From assembly GCF_000265245.1 (NCBI RefSeq), contig NZ_AJKS02000002.1, positions 1-64,000 on the forward strand: a DNA stretch of 64,000 nt. Reading direction: 5' to 3'. Positions 1-10,415 of this stretch are shown here, in pieces. A model generated the notes under the pieces. It did not search any database. It saw only the letters and a program-made list of their open reading frames with translations, and was not told the DNA's origin. A program made the position numbers and the translations under genes. The stretch's first letter is position 1; the number at the start of each line of letters is the position of its first letter. The stretch comes from Halomonas smyrnensis AAD6. GTDB taxonomy: Bacteria; Pseudomonadota; Gammaproteobacteria; Pseudomonadales; Halomonadaceae.

Positions 1-474
1 CTCCAGGCGCAGGTCGGCGGGCACGTCGCGCAGCACCGGCGCCGGGCCGGCGTCCAGCGCCAGGCCCCACTTGTCCGGCAGCGCCGGCCAGTCGGCCAGT
101 CGGCGCTCCAGCAGGCGCGCCGCCTCGTGCGTCGCGTCGCCCTCTCGCCAGTCCGGGGCCAACAGCAGCGCCGGGCGGCGCTCGCCCTCGGCGTCCGGGG
201 CCGCCAGGCCGTGCTCGACCAGAAACGCCATCAGCTCGGGCCAGCCGGCCTCGGTCACGCCGCGCAGCTGCAGGTTGGCGCGACGGGTCAGTTCGATCAG
301 GCCGCTGCCCCAGGTCTCGGCGGCCTCGCACAGCGACAGCATCCGGGCCCGGGTGAGCCGACCCAGCGGCGGGCGCACCCGCACCAGCAGGCCGTCGCCG
401 GTGGCCATGGGCCGCCAGGCGCCGGGGCACCAGCCGTGAACCCGTGGCGAGGCGCTCAGACTCGTCTCCGTCAC
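1..474 (-). CDS. cobG: Precorrin-3B synthase CobG (N-terminal part, runs off the window)
   Basis: Reading the minus strand from a GTG at 474 gives an open frame to the window edge (158 codons seen). The N-terminus has the ferredoxin/sulfite-reductase half-domain signature of CobG: HGWCPGAWRPMATGDGLLVR near residue 12, then LGRLTRARMLSLCEAA and ELTRRANLQLRGV. CobG is the oxygen-dependent Fe-S monooxygenase that converts precorrin-3A to precorrin-3B, so its presence marks the aerobic cobalamin route. It starts 11 bases after the cobN stop and is the last gene of the riboswitch-led operon visible here. The iron-sulfur cysteines are C-terminal and outside the window. The start has no ideal ribosome binding site; a TTG at 489 is the other in-frame choice. 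Confidence 0.85.
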   Translation of the reverse strand, partial: MTETSLSASPRVHGWCPGAWRPMATGDGLLVRVRPPLGRLTRARMLSLCEAAETWGSGLIELTRRANLQLRGVTEAGWPELMAFLVEHGLAAPDAEGERRPALLLAPDWREGDATHEAARLLERRLADWPALPDKWGLALDAGPAPVLRDVPADLRLE

Positions 475-485
475 GCCCTGTTCTT

Positions 486-3400
486 TCAAGACATGCCCTC
501 CCGTCGCTCGTCGAACTCGAGCAGCAGGTCCTGCAGGGCCTCGGCGCGCTCGCCGGGCTCTTCCCACAGGCCGCGCTGGACGGCCTCGAGCAGCCGCTCG
601 GCCATCTCCTCGAGTGCGGCGGCGTTGTGCTCGCGCAGGAAGCGCTGGTTGGCGTCGTCGAACACCAGGGCATCGCTCACCTGGGCGTACTGGTGGTCGG
701 GCACCAGGTCGGTGGTGGCGTCATAGGCGAACAGATAGTCCACGGTGGCGGCCATCTCGAAGGCGCCCTTGTAGCCGTGCTCGCGCATGGCCTCGATCCA
801 CTTGGGATTGAGCACCCGGGAGCGCACCACCCGGGTGATCTCCTCCTGCAGGGTACGGATGCGCGGCCGCGCTGGGTTGGCATGGTCGGCATGGTAGACG
901 GCCGGCGCCTCGCCGCCGAGTGCCCGGCCGGCGTTGGCCATGCCGCCCTGGAAGGCGTAGTAGGTGCTGGAGTCGAGGATGTCGTGCTCGCGGTTGTCCT
1001 GATTGTGCAGCACCGCCTGCAGCCCCTCGAGCCGATGCGCGAAGGCGCGGCGCGCGGCGGCGCCGGACTCGGGGGACTGGCCGTAGGCGTAGGCGCCGGC
1101 CGCGACATAGGCCTCGGCCAGCTCGTCGGCATCGTCCCAGGCGCGCGTGTCGACCAGACGATCCAGGCCGGTGCCGTACTCGCCGGGCCTGCTGCCGAAC
1201 ACCCGGAAGCCCGCCTCCTGCTCGGCCGCCTCGGGCGAGAGCCCGGCGGCCTCCAGCTCGCCGCGGCGCGCCTCGACCGCGGCACGGATGGTGTTGCTAG
1301 TGCCCGGCTCGTGGTAGTCGGCCACCGCCCGCACCGCGGCGTCGAACAGCTTGATGACGTGGGGGAAGGCGTCGCGGAAGAAGCCGGACACCCGCAGGGT
1401 GACGTCCACCCGCGGCCGGCCCAGCAGCATGCTGGGAATGACCTCCACGTCGACCACCCGCTGCGAGCCCAGCGACCAGATCGGCCGCACGCCCATCAGC
1501 GCCAGGGCCTGGGCGATGTCGTCGCCGCCGGTGCGCATGGTGGCCGTGCCCCAGATCGACAGCCCCAGCCGACGCGGATAGTCGCCATGGTCCTGCAGGT
1601 AGCGCTCGACGAACGCCTGGGCCGAGGCCTCGCCCAGCGACCAGGCGGCGGGCGACGGCACGGCGCGATTGTCGACGCTGAAGAAGTTGCGTCCGGTGGG
1701 CAGCACGTCGAGCCGGCCGCGGCTGGGCGCCCCGCTCGGCCCCGGCGGCACGGCGAGGCCGTCGAGCCCGTCGATCAGCGCACCGATCTCGCGCTCGGCA
1801 CCGTGGCGCATTGCGGCCCAGAGGCCGTCGCGGGCATGGCGACAGAGCGCCGCGGTGGCCGGCCAGTCGCGGGCCAGCGCCTCGAGGTCGCCGTCTTCCA
1901 GCACATGGCCTTCGACCAGCCGCTCGGCCAGCCGCTCGAGGCGTTCGCGGGTGTCGGCGGCGCTGCGCCAGGGGGCGTCGTCCGGCTCGCTCAAAGCCGT
2001 CGGCCGCGGCCCCCGCCAGGGTTCGGCGCCGGCGGCCAGCGGATCGAAGCGAGTGCCCGCTTCGCCCGTGGCACCCGGCTCGCGCAGCCCCAGATCGTCG
2101 GCCAGGGCGTGCAGCAGGCCCTGGCGTTCGGGGCCCTCGCCTCGCGGCAGCCGCAGGATGGCGACCAGGGTCGCGGCCCGCTTGTCCGCCGGCGGCAGGG
2201 TGCCGAGCACGTGCAGGCCGTGGCGGATCTGGGCTTCCTTGATGTCGCAGAGGAAGGTGTCGAGCTCGTTCAGCAGGCGCTCGTCGACGCCCTGACAGGC
2301 CTCATCCCCTTCGCTCGCCGACGGCTTCAGCTCGGCGTCGATGCCGGTGCGCTTCAGGTGCTCGAGGATGCGCTCGCGCAGCAGGGCCTCGCGGCGCGGG
2401 TCCATGCCCAGCGCCTGGTAGTACTCGTCGGTCAGCGACTCGAGCTCGGCCAGCTCGCCGTAGAGCTCGGCCCGGGCCAGCGGCGGCATCAGGTGGTCGA
2501 TGATCACCGCCTGGCTGCGGCGCTTGGCCTGGGCGCCCTCGCCCGGGTCGTTGACGATGAAGGGATAGAAATGCGGCAGCGGCCCCAGCGCCACGTCCGG
2601 CCAGCACTCGGCCGAGAGCGCCGTGCTCTTGCCGGGCAGCCACTCCAGGTTGCCGTGCTTGCCGACGTGGATCACCGCGTCCACCCGGTAGTGCTCGCGC
2701 AGCCACAGGTAGAAGGCCAGGTAGCTGTGGGGCGGCACCAGCTCGGTGTCGTGGTAGCTCTTGATCGGGTCTGAGTCCGGACCGGCATCGATGTCGCGAG
2801 CCGGCTGGATGCCGACGAAGGTCTCGCCGAGGCGGATGCCGGCGATCAAGAGCCGACCCTGGCGGTGCTTGGGGTCGTCCTCGGGGGCGCCCCAGCGCCG
2901 CCAGACCGCCTCCTGCAGCGCCTCCGGCAGGGTGCGGAACCAGGCCAGGTAGTCGTCGACGCCGAGGCTCTGCCAGCTGCCGCGCCAGGCAAGCGACTGC
3001 GGATCGTTGGTCACGCTGCCCTGCAGCCGCCGGATCAGGTCATTGCCGTCCTCGGGCAGGTCCGCCAGCGGATAGCCGACCTCCTCCAGCGCGCGCAGCA
3101 GGTTGACGGCGGACGCCGGGGTGTCGAGGCCGACGCCGTTGCCGATGCGGCCGTCCCGGGTGGGATAGTTGGCCAGCACCAGCGCCAGGCGCTTGTCGGC
3201 GTTGTCGGTGTGGCGCAGCCGCGCGTAGCGCCGGGCCAATGCGGCGACGAAGGCGGCGCGCTCGGGATGCGGCGCATGGCGGGTCACCGACAGCTGGCAG
3301 CGCTCGCTGTAGTGGGCCTCGGCCTTGAAGCCCACCGCCCGGGTGATGACGCGCCCGTCCATCTCCGGCAGCACCACCTGCATGGCCACGTCGCGGCTGT

Positions 3401-4459
3401 GCAGGCCGGCGGCCTTGTCGCGCCAGTCATCCTCGGGGCTGCTGGCCAGTATCGCCTGCAGCACCACCGGGCGGCCGGCGAACAGGCCCGCCGCGTCATC
3501 CTCGTCTTCACCGAACGCGCCGGCGTCGATACCGCCCTGGTCGGGCTCGCGGTTGACCGAGAAGCCGGTGGTGTTGACCACCAGGCCGGCGCCGGTGCGC
3601 TCGATCAGGTGATCGACGAAGGCGACGCAGGCGTCTTCCTTCAGCGAGGCCACCGCCACCGCCAGCGGCGCCAGGCCCTCGGCCTCGAGCGCCGCGATCA
3701 GGCCGTCCAGCACCGCGGTGTTGGCCCCCTGCAGGTGGCTGCGGTAGAACAGCAGCAGGCAGACGGGGCGCGCGGGATCGCGCTGCGCCTCCCAGTCCGA
3801 AAGCGACACTTCCCGTCCGACCCTCGGCGCGGTATCGGGCGCCTGAGAGAGCGCGGATTCGGGCGCCTGAGAGAACGCGGATTCGGGCGCCTGAGAGAGA
3901 TAGACTAAAGCTGGGGGAATCGCCCGCGGCTCACGCCAGTCGAGCGGCGCCGCCGCGCGCGGTTCCAGGTTCAGACATTCCGCGCCGACGAAGCGCAGCA
4001 GCTGCTCGGCGTTGTCGGCGCCGCCCTCGCGCAGGTAGCGCCACACTCTACGGGCCGATTCGATCGGCACGCTGGAGGCCTCCAGCAGGGCATCGTCGGG
4101 AGCGTCGCAGCCCGGCACCAGGATCAGCTGCCGCGTCGGGTCCGCCGCCGCCCAGGCCCGCAGGCGATCGAAGCCGTACTGCCAGTAGGCGCTGCCGCCG
4201 AGCAGCGAGACGATCACCAGCCGCGCGTGGTCCAGCACCCGATCCTCGTAGAGGTCATAGGCGGCGGGCTTGACCAGGTTCATCCAGTTGGCGAGGCGCA
4301 CCGAGGGAAAGGCGTCGCCCAGCCGCTCGGCCGCCTGGGCCAGCGCCGACAGGCTGCTGTCGGCGGCCGACAGGATCACGACCTCGGCGGGCGTCTGCTG
4401 CAGGTCGACGATGCCCTCGTCGTCGACGAAGCCTCCGGGCTTGGCGGCGAACAGGTGCA

Positions 4460-4460
<1 letters not shown>
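486..4460 (-). CDS. cobN: Cobaltochelatase subunit CobN
   Basis: 1324 residues, close to the usual CobN length. CobN is the large corrin-binding subunit of the ATP-dependent aerobic cobaltochelatase, which inserts Co(II) into hydrogenobyrinic acid a,c-diamide. The family is recognised from the start MHLFAAKPGGFVDDEGIVD, the BchH/CobN core HVGKHGNLEWLPGKS near residue 597 and YYAFQGGMANAGRALGG near 1168. The ATG at 4460 shares one base with the cobW stop (TGATG), so translation is probably coupled; a longer frame to 4571 only overlaps cobW coding sequence. Around residues 187-208 there is an in-frame 8-residue tandem repeat (SQAPESAF, SQAPESAL, SQAPDTAP) from a 24-bp DNA repeat, in a region likely to be a surface linker. 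Partner AAA/VWA functions are supplied by the ChlI-ChlD fusion upstream. Confidence 0.95.
3837..3899 (-). repeat. 24-bp in-frame tandem repeat inside cobN
   Basis: Two full 24-bp units (3837-3860, 3861-3884) and a 15-bp partial third unit. The first two differ at one base. They encode SQAPESA-type octapeptides. The period is a multiple of three, so copy-number change would lengthen or shorten a linker without a frameshift. Confidence 0.9.
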
Positions 4461-5556
<1,096 letters not shown>

Positions 5557-5560
<4 letters not shown>

Positions 5561-6972
5561 GCGTGGCATTCCTTTGTCAGATCGCTCGGCGGAGCGTCGG
5601 AAGAAAATGACGAATCGTCAGCGACCGCGGCCGCGCCGAACAGGCGGGCCACGGCGGCGGGGTTGTCGGGGAAGAACAGGTGCAGGTAGGACGCGGTCAG
5701 GCCTCGTGCACGGTAGATCGCCTCGCCCGGCGCGGGATGGCGCTGGCGGCGACCGTGGGCGATGGGCTCGGGCGTGCCGCTGGCCTGGGAGCGATGATGG
5801 GCGTGGCCGCGCACCGGTCCTTCGGGCAGCTCGGCGGTCTGCATGCCCTGGCAGCCGCGACGCCCGCGCATGGCGCCGGCGCCGGGCAGCAGGCCCAGCA
5901 TGGCGTGGGTCTCGCCGTCCTGATCGGTCAGGGTTTCCAGGCAGTAGAGCAGCCCGCCGCACTCGGCGAGGATCGGCAGATCGTCCTCGAAGGCCCGCCG
6001 GAGGTCGTCGCGCAGCGCGGCGTTGGCGGCCAGGCCTTCGGCGTGCAGCTCCGGGTAGCCGCCCGGCAGCCACAGGGCGTCGCAGGCCGGCAGGGTGGTA
6101 TCGGCCAGCGGAGAGAAGAATCGCAGCGTCGCGCCCATGCGCTCGAGCAGGTCCAGGTTGGCCTGGTAGACGAAGCTGAAGGCGGCGTCGCGCGCCACGG
6201 CGATGGTGCGGCCGGCGAGCCAGGCCGGCGGCGCGGAGGCCTCGGTGGGCGCGGGAGTGAAGGCCACCGGCGGCAGCGCCAGCAGGGACTCGGCCAGGCC
6301 CTCGGCGGCGAGCGCCTCGGCGCCGGCGTCGAAGCGTGCCTCCAGGTCCTCGCGGATCTCCTCGGCCTGGACCAGCCCCAGGTGGCGCTCGGGCAGCGCC
6401 AGATCCGGGTCGCGGGGCACCGCTGCCAGCAGCGGCACGCTCGCCGGCAGCGCGCCCTCGATCAGCTCGCGATGGCGGGCCGAGCCGCAGGCGTTGGCGA
6501 TCAGCCCGGCGATGCGCACGTCGTCGCGGAAGCCGGCCAGGCCGGCCACCAGCGCCGCCGCGGTCTGGGCCATGCCCTTGACGTCCATCACGATCACCAT
6601 CGGCAGGCCGAACAGCGCGGCCAGATCGGCGCTGGAGGGCTCGCCGTCGAACAGGCCCATGGCGCCCTCGACCAGGATCAGGTCGGCCTCCCGGGCGGCC
6701 TCGAACAGCCGCTGGTGGCAGTAGGCCTCGCCGGCCATCCACAGGTCAAGCTGGTCCACCGGCTGGCCGGAGGCCTGGGCCAGCACCCGCGGGTCCAGGT
6801 AATCCGGGCCGGTCTTGAACACCCGCACCACCTTGCCCTGGCGGCGCAGCATCCGCGCCAGCGCCGCGGTCACGGTGGTCTTGCCCTGGCCCGAGGCCGG
6901 CGCGGCGACGAACACCGCCGGGCAGCTCACGGCGTCGTGCTCGTGCATCGCGTTCACTTCCTTGACGTTCAT
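5557..6972 (-). CDS. cobB: Cobyrinate/hydrogenobyrinate a,c-diamide synthase CobB
   Basis: 471 residues. The N-terminal dethiobiotin-synthetase-like ATPase has the P-loop APASGQGKTTV (near residue 24) and KTGPDYLDP. The C-terminal class I glutamine amidotransferase domain has the nucleophile in LAECGGLLY (near 337) and a late SYLHLFF segment with the partner His. It amidates the a and c side chains of the corrin ring using glutamine and ATP, immediately before cobalt insertion in the aerobic pathway. The ATG at 6972 overlaps the stop of the chelatase ATPase gene (ATGA); a second Met eight codons later is less likely. The stop overlaps cobW. Confidence 0.93.
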
Positions 6973-8795
6973 GTCGATGCCCCCGCCTCCAGGCCGGCCA
7001 GCGGCCGGTAATCGGCGCCCAGCGCCCGGGCGATGTCGCGGCCGCGGCCGCGCTTCACGGCGGCGGATTCGGTGTCGACGACCACGCAGTCGCCGAGCGG
7101 CGGCAGGCCGCTCAGCGGCTGGCGGGTGCGGCCGTCGGTGATCAGGTAGGTGCGCACCTGCAGGCTCGCGTCCTGGCGGCGCCAGCGGCGCACCAGCTGC
7201 GCGGCGTGGCCCACGGCCTCGCGCAGCGGCGTGCCGCCGCCGCCGGGCACGGCGTCGAGCCGTTCGAGCAGGTCCTTCGGCGCGCGGCGCTTGGGCTGGA
7301 GAGTCTCGATGCCGTCGTTGCCGAAGCCCAGCACCGCGATCTGCTCGCGGGCGGCGTAGGCCCGGCGCGCCAGGGCATCGACCGCGCCCTTGGCCCGGCC
7401 CAGCAGGCGCCGGCCGAGGGTCGAGGCGGAGGTGTCCAGCAGCACCAGGTGCAGCATCGGCTGGCCGGAGCGCGGGCGGCGATAGCACAGGCGGCGCCAG
7501 GGCCGACGGCCGCGATGCTCGACCAGGGTCGCGAACCAGTCCGGGCGTGGCGCGGGATCGCCAGGCTCGGCCTGGCGACGATCCCGGCGGCGGCCAAACT
7601 GGCGGCCGGGACGGCGGCTCGACGCGGCGAGCGACGACGGCGTCCCGCCGGCCTTGGGCGCGGGCGTCGACTCGGGCAGCGACGGCATCGGCGTGGTAAC
7701 GCTCGACTGCGCCATCGGCGGCATGGCGCCCCACTGGCCCTGCGGCTGTGAATCGGCCCCGGGGGCCTGGGCGCCGTGGGAGGCCGACCAGCGCGAATCG
7801 TCGCCGCTCGCCCCGCCGCGGCCCGAGTCGCTCTCGCCAGGCCCGTTCCCGCCTGAACCTGAGCCTGAGCCTGAGCCTGAGCCGGAGCCGGAGCCGCTGC
7901 CGTTGTCGTTGTCGTTGTCGTCGGCGGCGACGGTGCGGCGATGGGCCAGCACCCAGGGCTCGACGACGTCCAGGTCCTCACGCTCGACGCGCGCCGCGCC
8001 GCGCCAGGCCGCACGGGCCCGGGCGGCGCGGTGCCAGGTGACGTCGGCGCGCATTCCCTCGACCCCGGCGGCCTGGCTGCGCTCGGCGATGCGTTCGTAG
8101 GCGTCATCGTCGGCGACGATGTCGGGAAGGCGCTCGCGGGCCTCGGCCAGGCGCCGGGTCAGCGCCGCCTGCTCGGCCTCGTGGGCGCCGACGAAGGCGC
8201 GCGGGTCGCGGTCGAAGGCCTCGCGCTGGCGCAGGATCGCCACGCGCTCGGCCACGCCGGGGCTCGCCGCCTGTTCGACGCACAGGCCGAAGCGGTCGAG
8301 CAGCTGCGGGCGCAGCTCGCCCTCGTCGGGGTTCATGGTACCGATCAGGCTGAAGCGCGCCGGGTGGGCATGGCTCAGGCCGTCACGCTCGACGCGGTTG
8401 ACGCCGCTGGCGGCCACGTCGAGCAGCAGGTCGACCAGCGCATCCGGCAGCAGATTGACCTCGTCGACGTACAGCAGGCCACCGTGGGCGCGGGCCAGCA
8501 GGCCCTCCTGGAAGCGCGCCTCGCCGTCGGCGAGCACCCGCTGCAGGTCCAGGCTGCCGGTCAGGCGCTCCTCGCTGGCGCCCAGCGGCAGGGTCACCAG
8601 CGACGGCCGCCGGCCCTCGGCGTCGTGGGGCAGAATTTCCGCCAGCGCCCGGGCCAGGGTCGACTTGGCGCTGCCCTTGGGACCGCTGATCAACACGCCG
8701 CCGAGGCGCGGATCGACGACGCTGAGCAGCAGCGCGGTCTTGAGCGCCGGCTGGCCGACGACGGCGACGAAGGGAAATTCGGCAACGGCGGTCAT
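6969..8795 (-). CDS. Fused ChlI-ChlD-like chelatase AAA/VWA subunit (CobS/CobT equivalent)
   Basis: 608 residues. The AAA+ module has Walker A GPKGSAKST at 38-46, Walker B LLYVDEVNLL and TMNPDEGELRPQLLDRFGL. It is followed by a low-complexity linker (DNDNDN, then alternating Gly-Ser, then acidic/proline-rich sequence). A C-terminal VWA domain has a MIDAS motif (LDTSAST, near 450) and the late ITDGRTRQP. This single-chain ChlI/ChlD fusion serves as the ATPase motor for CobN where cobS/cobT are absent. The ATG at 8795 overlaps the stop of a 30-codon leader ORF and has no recognisable ribosome binding site of its own, so it may depend on coupling. A longer frame to 9047 runs into the riboswitch and is not coding. 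Confidence 0.9.
   Translation of the reverse strand: MTAVAEFPFVAVVGQPALKTALLLSVVDPRLGGVLISGPKGSAKSTLARALAEILPHDAEGRRPSLVTLPLGASEERLTGSLDLQRVLADGEARFQEGLLARAHGGLLYVDEVNLLPDALVDLLLDVAASGVNRVERDGLSHAHPARFSLIGTMNPDEGELRPQLLDRFGLCVEQAASPGVAERVAILRQREAFDRDPRAFVGAHEAEQAALTRRLAEARERLPDIVADDDAYERIAERSQAAGVEGMRADVTWHRAARARAAWRGAARVEREDLDVVEPWVLAHRRTVAADDNDNDNGSGSGSGSGSGSGSGSGGNGPGESDSGRGGASGDDSRWSASHGAQAPGADSQPQGQWGAMPPMAQSSVTTPMPSLPESTPAPKAGGTPSSLAASSRRPGRQFGRRRDRRQAEPGDPAPRPDWFATLVEHRGRRPWRRLCYRRPRSGQPMLHLVLLDTSASTLGRRLLGRAKGAVDALARRAYAAREQIAVLGFGNDGIETLQPKRRAPKDLLERLDAVPGGGGTPLREAVGHAAQLVRRWRRQDASLQVRTYLITDGRTRQPLSGLPPLGDCVVVDTESAAVKRGRGRDIARALGADYRPLAGLEAGAST
7852..7923 (-). repeat. Hexanucleotide microsatellite in the chelatase linker
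   Basis: CCTGAG/CCGGAG hexamers are repeated in tandem and followed by GTTGTC-type hexamers. They encode a Gly-Ser run and DN repeats between the AAA and VWA domains. Length variation would stay in frame. Confidence 0.9.
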
Positions 8796-8884
8796 GGCGT
8801 CACGGCCGGGATACGGCAGACGGACGCGGGACGCGCAACGCGGCGGAGGCTCCGCCGGGAGGGAGAATCGAAAAACACGGGCAT
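8792..8884 (-). CDS. 30-codon leader ORF between riboswitch and chelatase gene
   Basis: An ATG at 8884 has a strong ribosome binding site (AGAGGA, five bases upstream). It opens 30 codons (MPVFFDSPSRRSLRRV...), whose TGA overlaps the ATG of the chelatase gene (ATGA at 8792-8795). The ribosome binding site lies about 40 bases after the riboswitch, where expression-platform control would act. The chelatase start lacks its own site, so this ORF may carry translation into the operon. The peptide is Arg-rich and resembles nothing I know. It may be only a coupling leader. Confidence 0.55.
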   Translation of the reverse strand: MPVFFDSPSRRSLRRVARPASVCRIPAVTP

Positions 8885-8930
8885 GGTGATCCTCTCGGTG
8901 CCCACCGCACCGGCATGGAATGACTCGACG

Positions 8931-9130
8931 CGACAGGCCGGTCTCCGGGCTCAGAAGGGGCACTCGCCGGGGCATGGCCGTGGGCGTCGTGCCGTGATCC
9001 GCACCTTCCCGGCATGTCGCCAGTGGTCGTCGCGGATCGCGCTTCATTACCGTTGCGGGGGCAGCGCTGGGATCGGCCGTGGCCTCACCAGACTTCCCGA
9101 TTATCCCCTGGACCTCAGGGGCACCTGTCT
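8931..9130 (-). ncRNA. Cobalamin riboswitch of the cob operon
   Basis: On the minus strand the conserved cobalamin elements occur in order: GGTGCC, GGGAAGTCTGGTGAGGCC, the invariant core GCTGCCCCCGCAACGG, CCACTGG (B12-box region), CCGGGAAGG, and AGCCCGGAGACCGGCCTG. It lies directly after a plausible promoter and before the leader ORF and cob genes. Expected behaviour is repression by adenosylcobalamin. I see no clear intrinsic terminator, so control at the leader ribosome binding site is more likely. Confidence 0.93.
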
Positions 9131-9140
9131 TCGAACAAGT

Positions 9141-9170
9141 ATCCTAATGGACCGGACCTGTCCCGCGCAA
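9141..9170 (-). promoter_or_regulatory. Probable sigma-70 promoter of the cob operon
   Basis: On the minus strand TTGCGC (9170-9165) and TAGGAT (9146-9141) are separated by 18 bases. The predicted start, about 9134, coincides with the 5' end of the riboswitch. Confidence 0.5.
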
Positions 9171-9208
9171 TCGACCACGCACTCGCCCCGCGGCGGCGAT
9201 CAAAGCCC

Positions 9209-9241
9209 TTGCCGATCAATTTTGTTATGTTATAACATAAC
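9209..9241 (+). promoter_or_regulatory. Promoter with Zur-like operator for the FecBCD-type transporter
   Basis: A perfect 18-bp palindrome, GTTATGTTATAACATAAC, spans 9224-9241. A -35-like TTGCCG (9209-9214) and a -10-like TATAAC (9231-9236) are 16 bases apart, so the palindrome covers the -10 box as expected of a repressor site. The sequence resembles the gammaproteobacterial Zur (zinc uptake regulator) motif rather than a Fur box. Zur assignment is an inference from the motif. Confidence 0.65.
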
Positions 9242-9398
9242 TTATTATTTTCGCGGAAAAGCCTCCCGCACGCATCGTCGACCTCTCGTTGTTGCGGGCA
9301 TGGACACGGGCGTCGATAGGAGTGGAAAACGCCTCGAAAGTCGTGGCAATCTCCCGTCGCCGGCAGCCTCTTTCCCTCCCCCACCTGGACACCGACGC

Positions 9399-10415
9399 AT
9401 GACTCTCGCTCGCAGACTACTCGCAGTGCTCTCGCTCATTCCGGCGTCATCCGCCATGGCGGAGGCGACGCCTTATCCGCTGACGATAATGAATTGCGGC
9501 CGAGAAATTCACGTCGATGAGGCGCCGGATCGTACCGTCAGCGTCGGTCAGTCGGCGACCGAAATCCTCTATGCGCTGGGGCTCGACGATCGCGTCGTCG
9601 GCACCTCGGTCTGGTTCACGCCGGTGCTGCCGGAATTCCGCGAAGCCAATGCCGATATCGAGCGCATCGCCGACAATGACCCGAGCTTCGAAGCGGTCGT
9701 GAACAAGCGGCCGGACCTTGTCGCGGCCCAGTTCGAATGGCACGTCGGTCCCACCGGTAGCGTGGCGACCCGCGATCAGTTCCAGGGTCTCGGCATCGAC
9801 ACCTACATCCTGCCCGCCGACTGCGATACCAAGAACAATGCCACCGGCGGCGACGGCACTCGTACCGCCGCCTTCACCACCGGTTCGGTCTACAAGGGCA
9901 TCCGGGAACTGGCCACCATTTTCGACGTCGATGATGCCGGCGACGAGCTGATCGATGAGCTTAAAGAGCGCGAGGAAAAGGCCATCTCCCGTGCCGAATC
10001 GCTGTCGCTCCCCGACGATCTTTCGGCGGTCTTCTGGTTTTCCTCCCCCGACGGTTCATCGGATCCCTTTGTGGCCGGAAGGCTCGGTGCTCCCGGCTAC
10101 ATGATGGACAAGATCGGCATCAGAAATGTCATCCATTCCGACGAGGAATGGCCGACTGTGGGCTGGGAAACGATCGCCCGCGCCGACCCGGACCTCATCG
10201 TGATCGCGACCATGGATCGCCGCCGCTATGCGGCGGACAGCGTCGAGGCCAAGCGCGACTTCCTGCACCACGATCCCGTGGCGAGCCGGATGTCGGCGGT
10301 GAAAAACGGCCACATCATCGAGATGGATGCCCACGCCATGAGTGCGACGATGCGCACGATCCACGGCCTCGAGACGCTGGTGGATGCCCTGTCCGGGATG
10401 TCCTTCACGCGATGA
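9399..10415 (+). CDS. ABC transporter periplasmic substrate-binding protein (FepB/BtuF type)
   Basis: 338 residues with a Sec signal peptide (MTLARRLLAVLSLIPASSAMA, cut before EATPYP). It has the two-lobed metal-chelate binding fold typical of FecB/FepB proteins: RTVSVGQSATEILYALG, then DPSFEAVVNKRPDLVAAQFEW and WETIARADPDLIVI. It binds a metal complex in the periplasm for the permease and ATPase that follow with ATGA overlaps. The Zur-like operator upstream suggests zinc or a zinc-metallophore ligand. I recall a Zur-regulated FecBCD-like system in Pseudomonas aeruginosa (PA2911-PA2914) as a parallel. No TonB receptor gene adjoins this one. Ligand identity is not shown by the sequence. Confidence 0.8.
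   Translation: MTLARRLLAVLSLIPASSAMAEATPYPLTIMNCGREIHVDEAPDRTVSVGQSATEILYALGLDDRVVGTSVWFTPVLPEFREANADIERIADNDPSFEAVVNKRPDLVAAQFEWHVGPTGSVATRDQFQGLGIDTYILPADCDTKNNATGGDGTRTAAFTTGSVYKGIRELATIFDVDDAGDELIDELKEREEKAISRAESLSLPDDLSAVFWFSSPDGSSDPFVAGRLGAPGYMMDKIGIRNVIHSDEEWPTVGWETIARADPDLIVIATMDRRRYAADSVEAKRDFLHHDPVASRMSAVKNGHIIEMDAHAMSATMRTIHGLETLVDALSGMSFTR

Noticed and set aside
444-2774. Long plus-strand open frame opposite cobN
   Set aside because: It is an antisense shadow of a high-GC gene. The minus frame carries all CobN motifs, while the plus translation is repetitive and matches nothing.
8796-9047. N-terminal extension of the chelatase ATPase gene
   Set aside because: The extension translates the riboswitch and leader; the conserved domain begins at the ATG at 8795.
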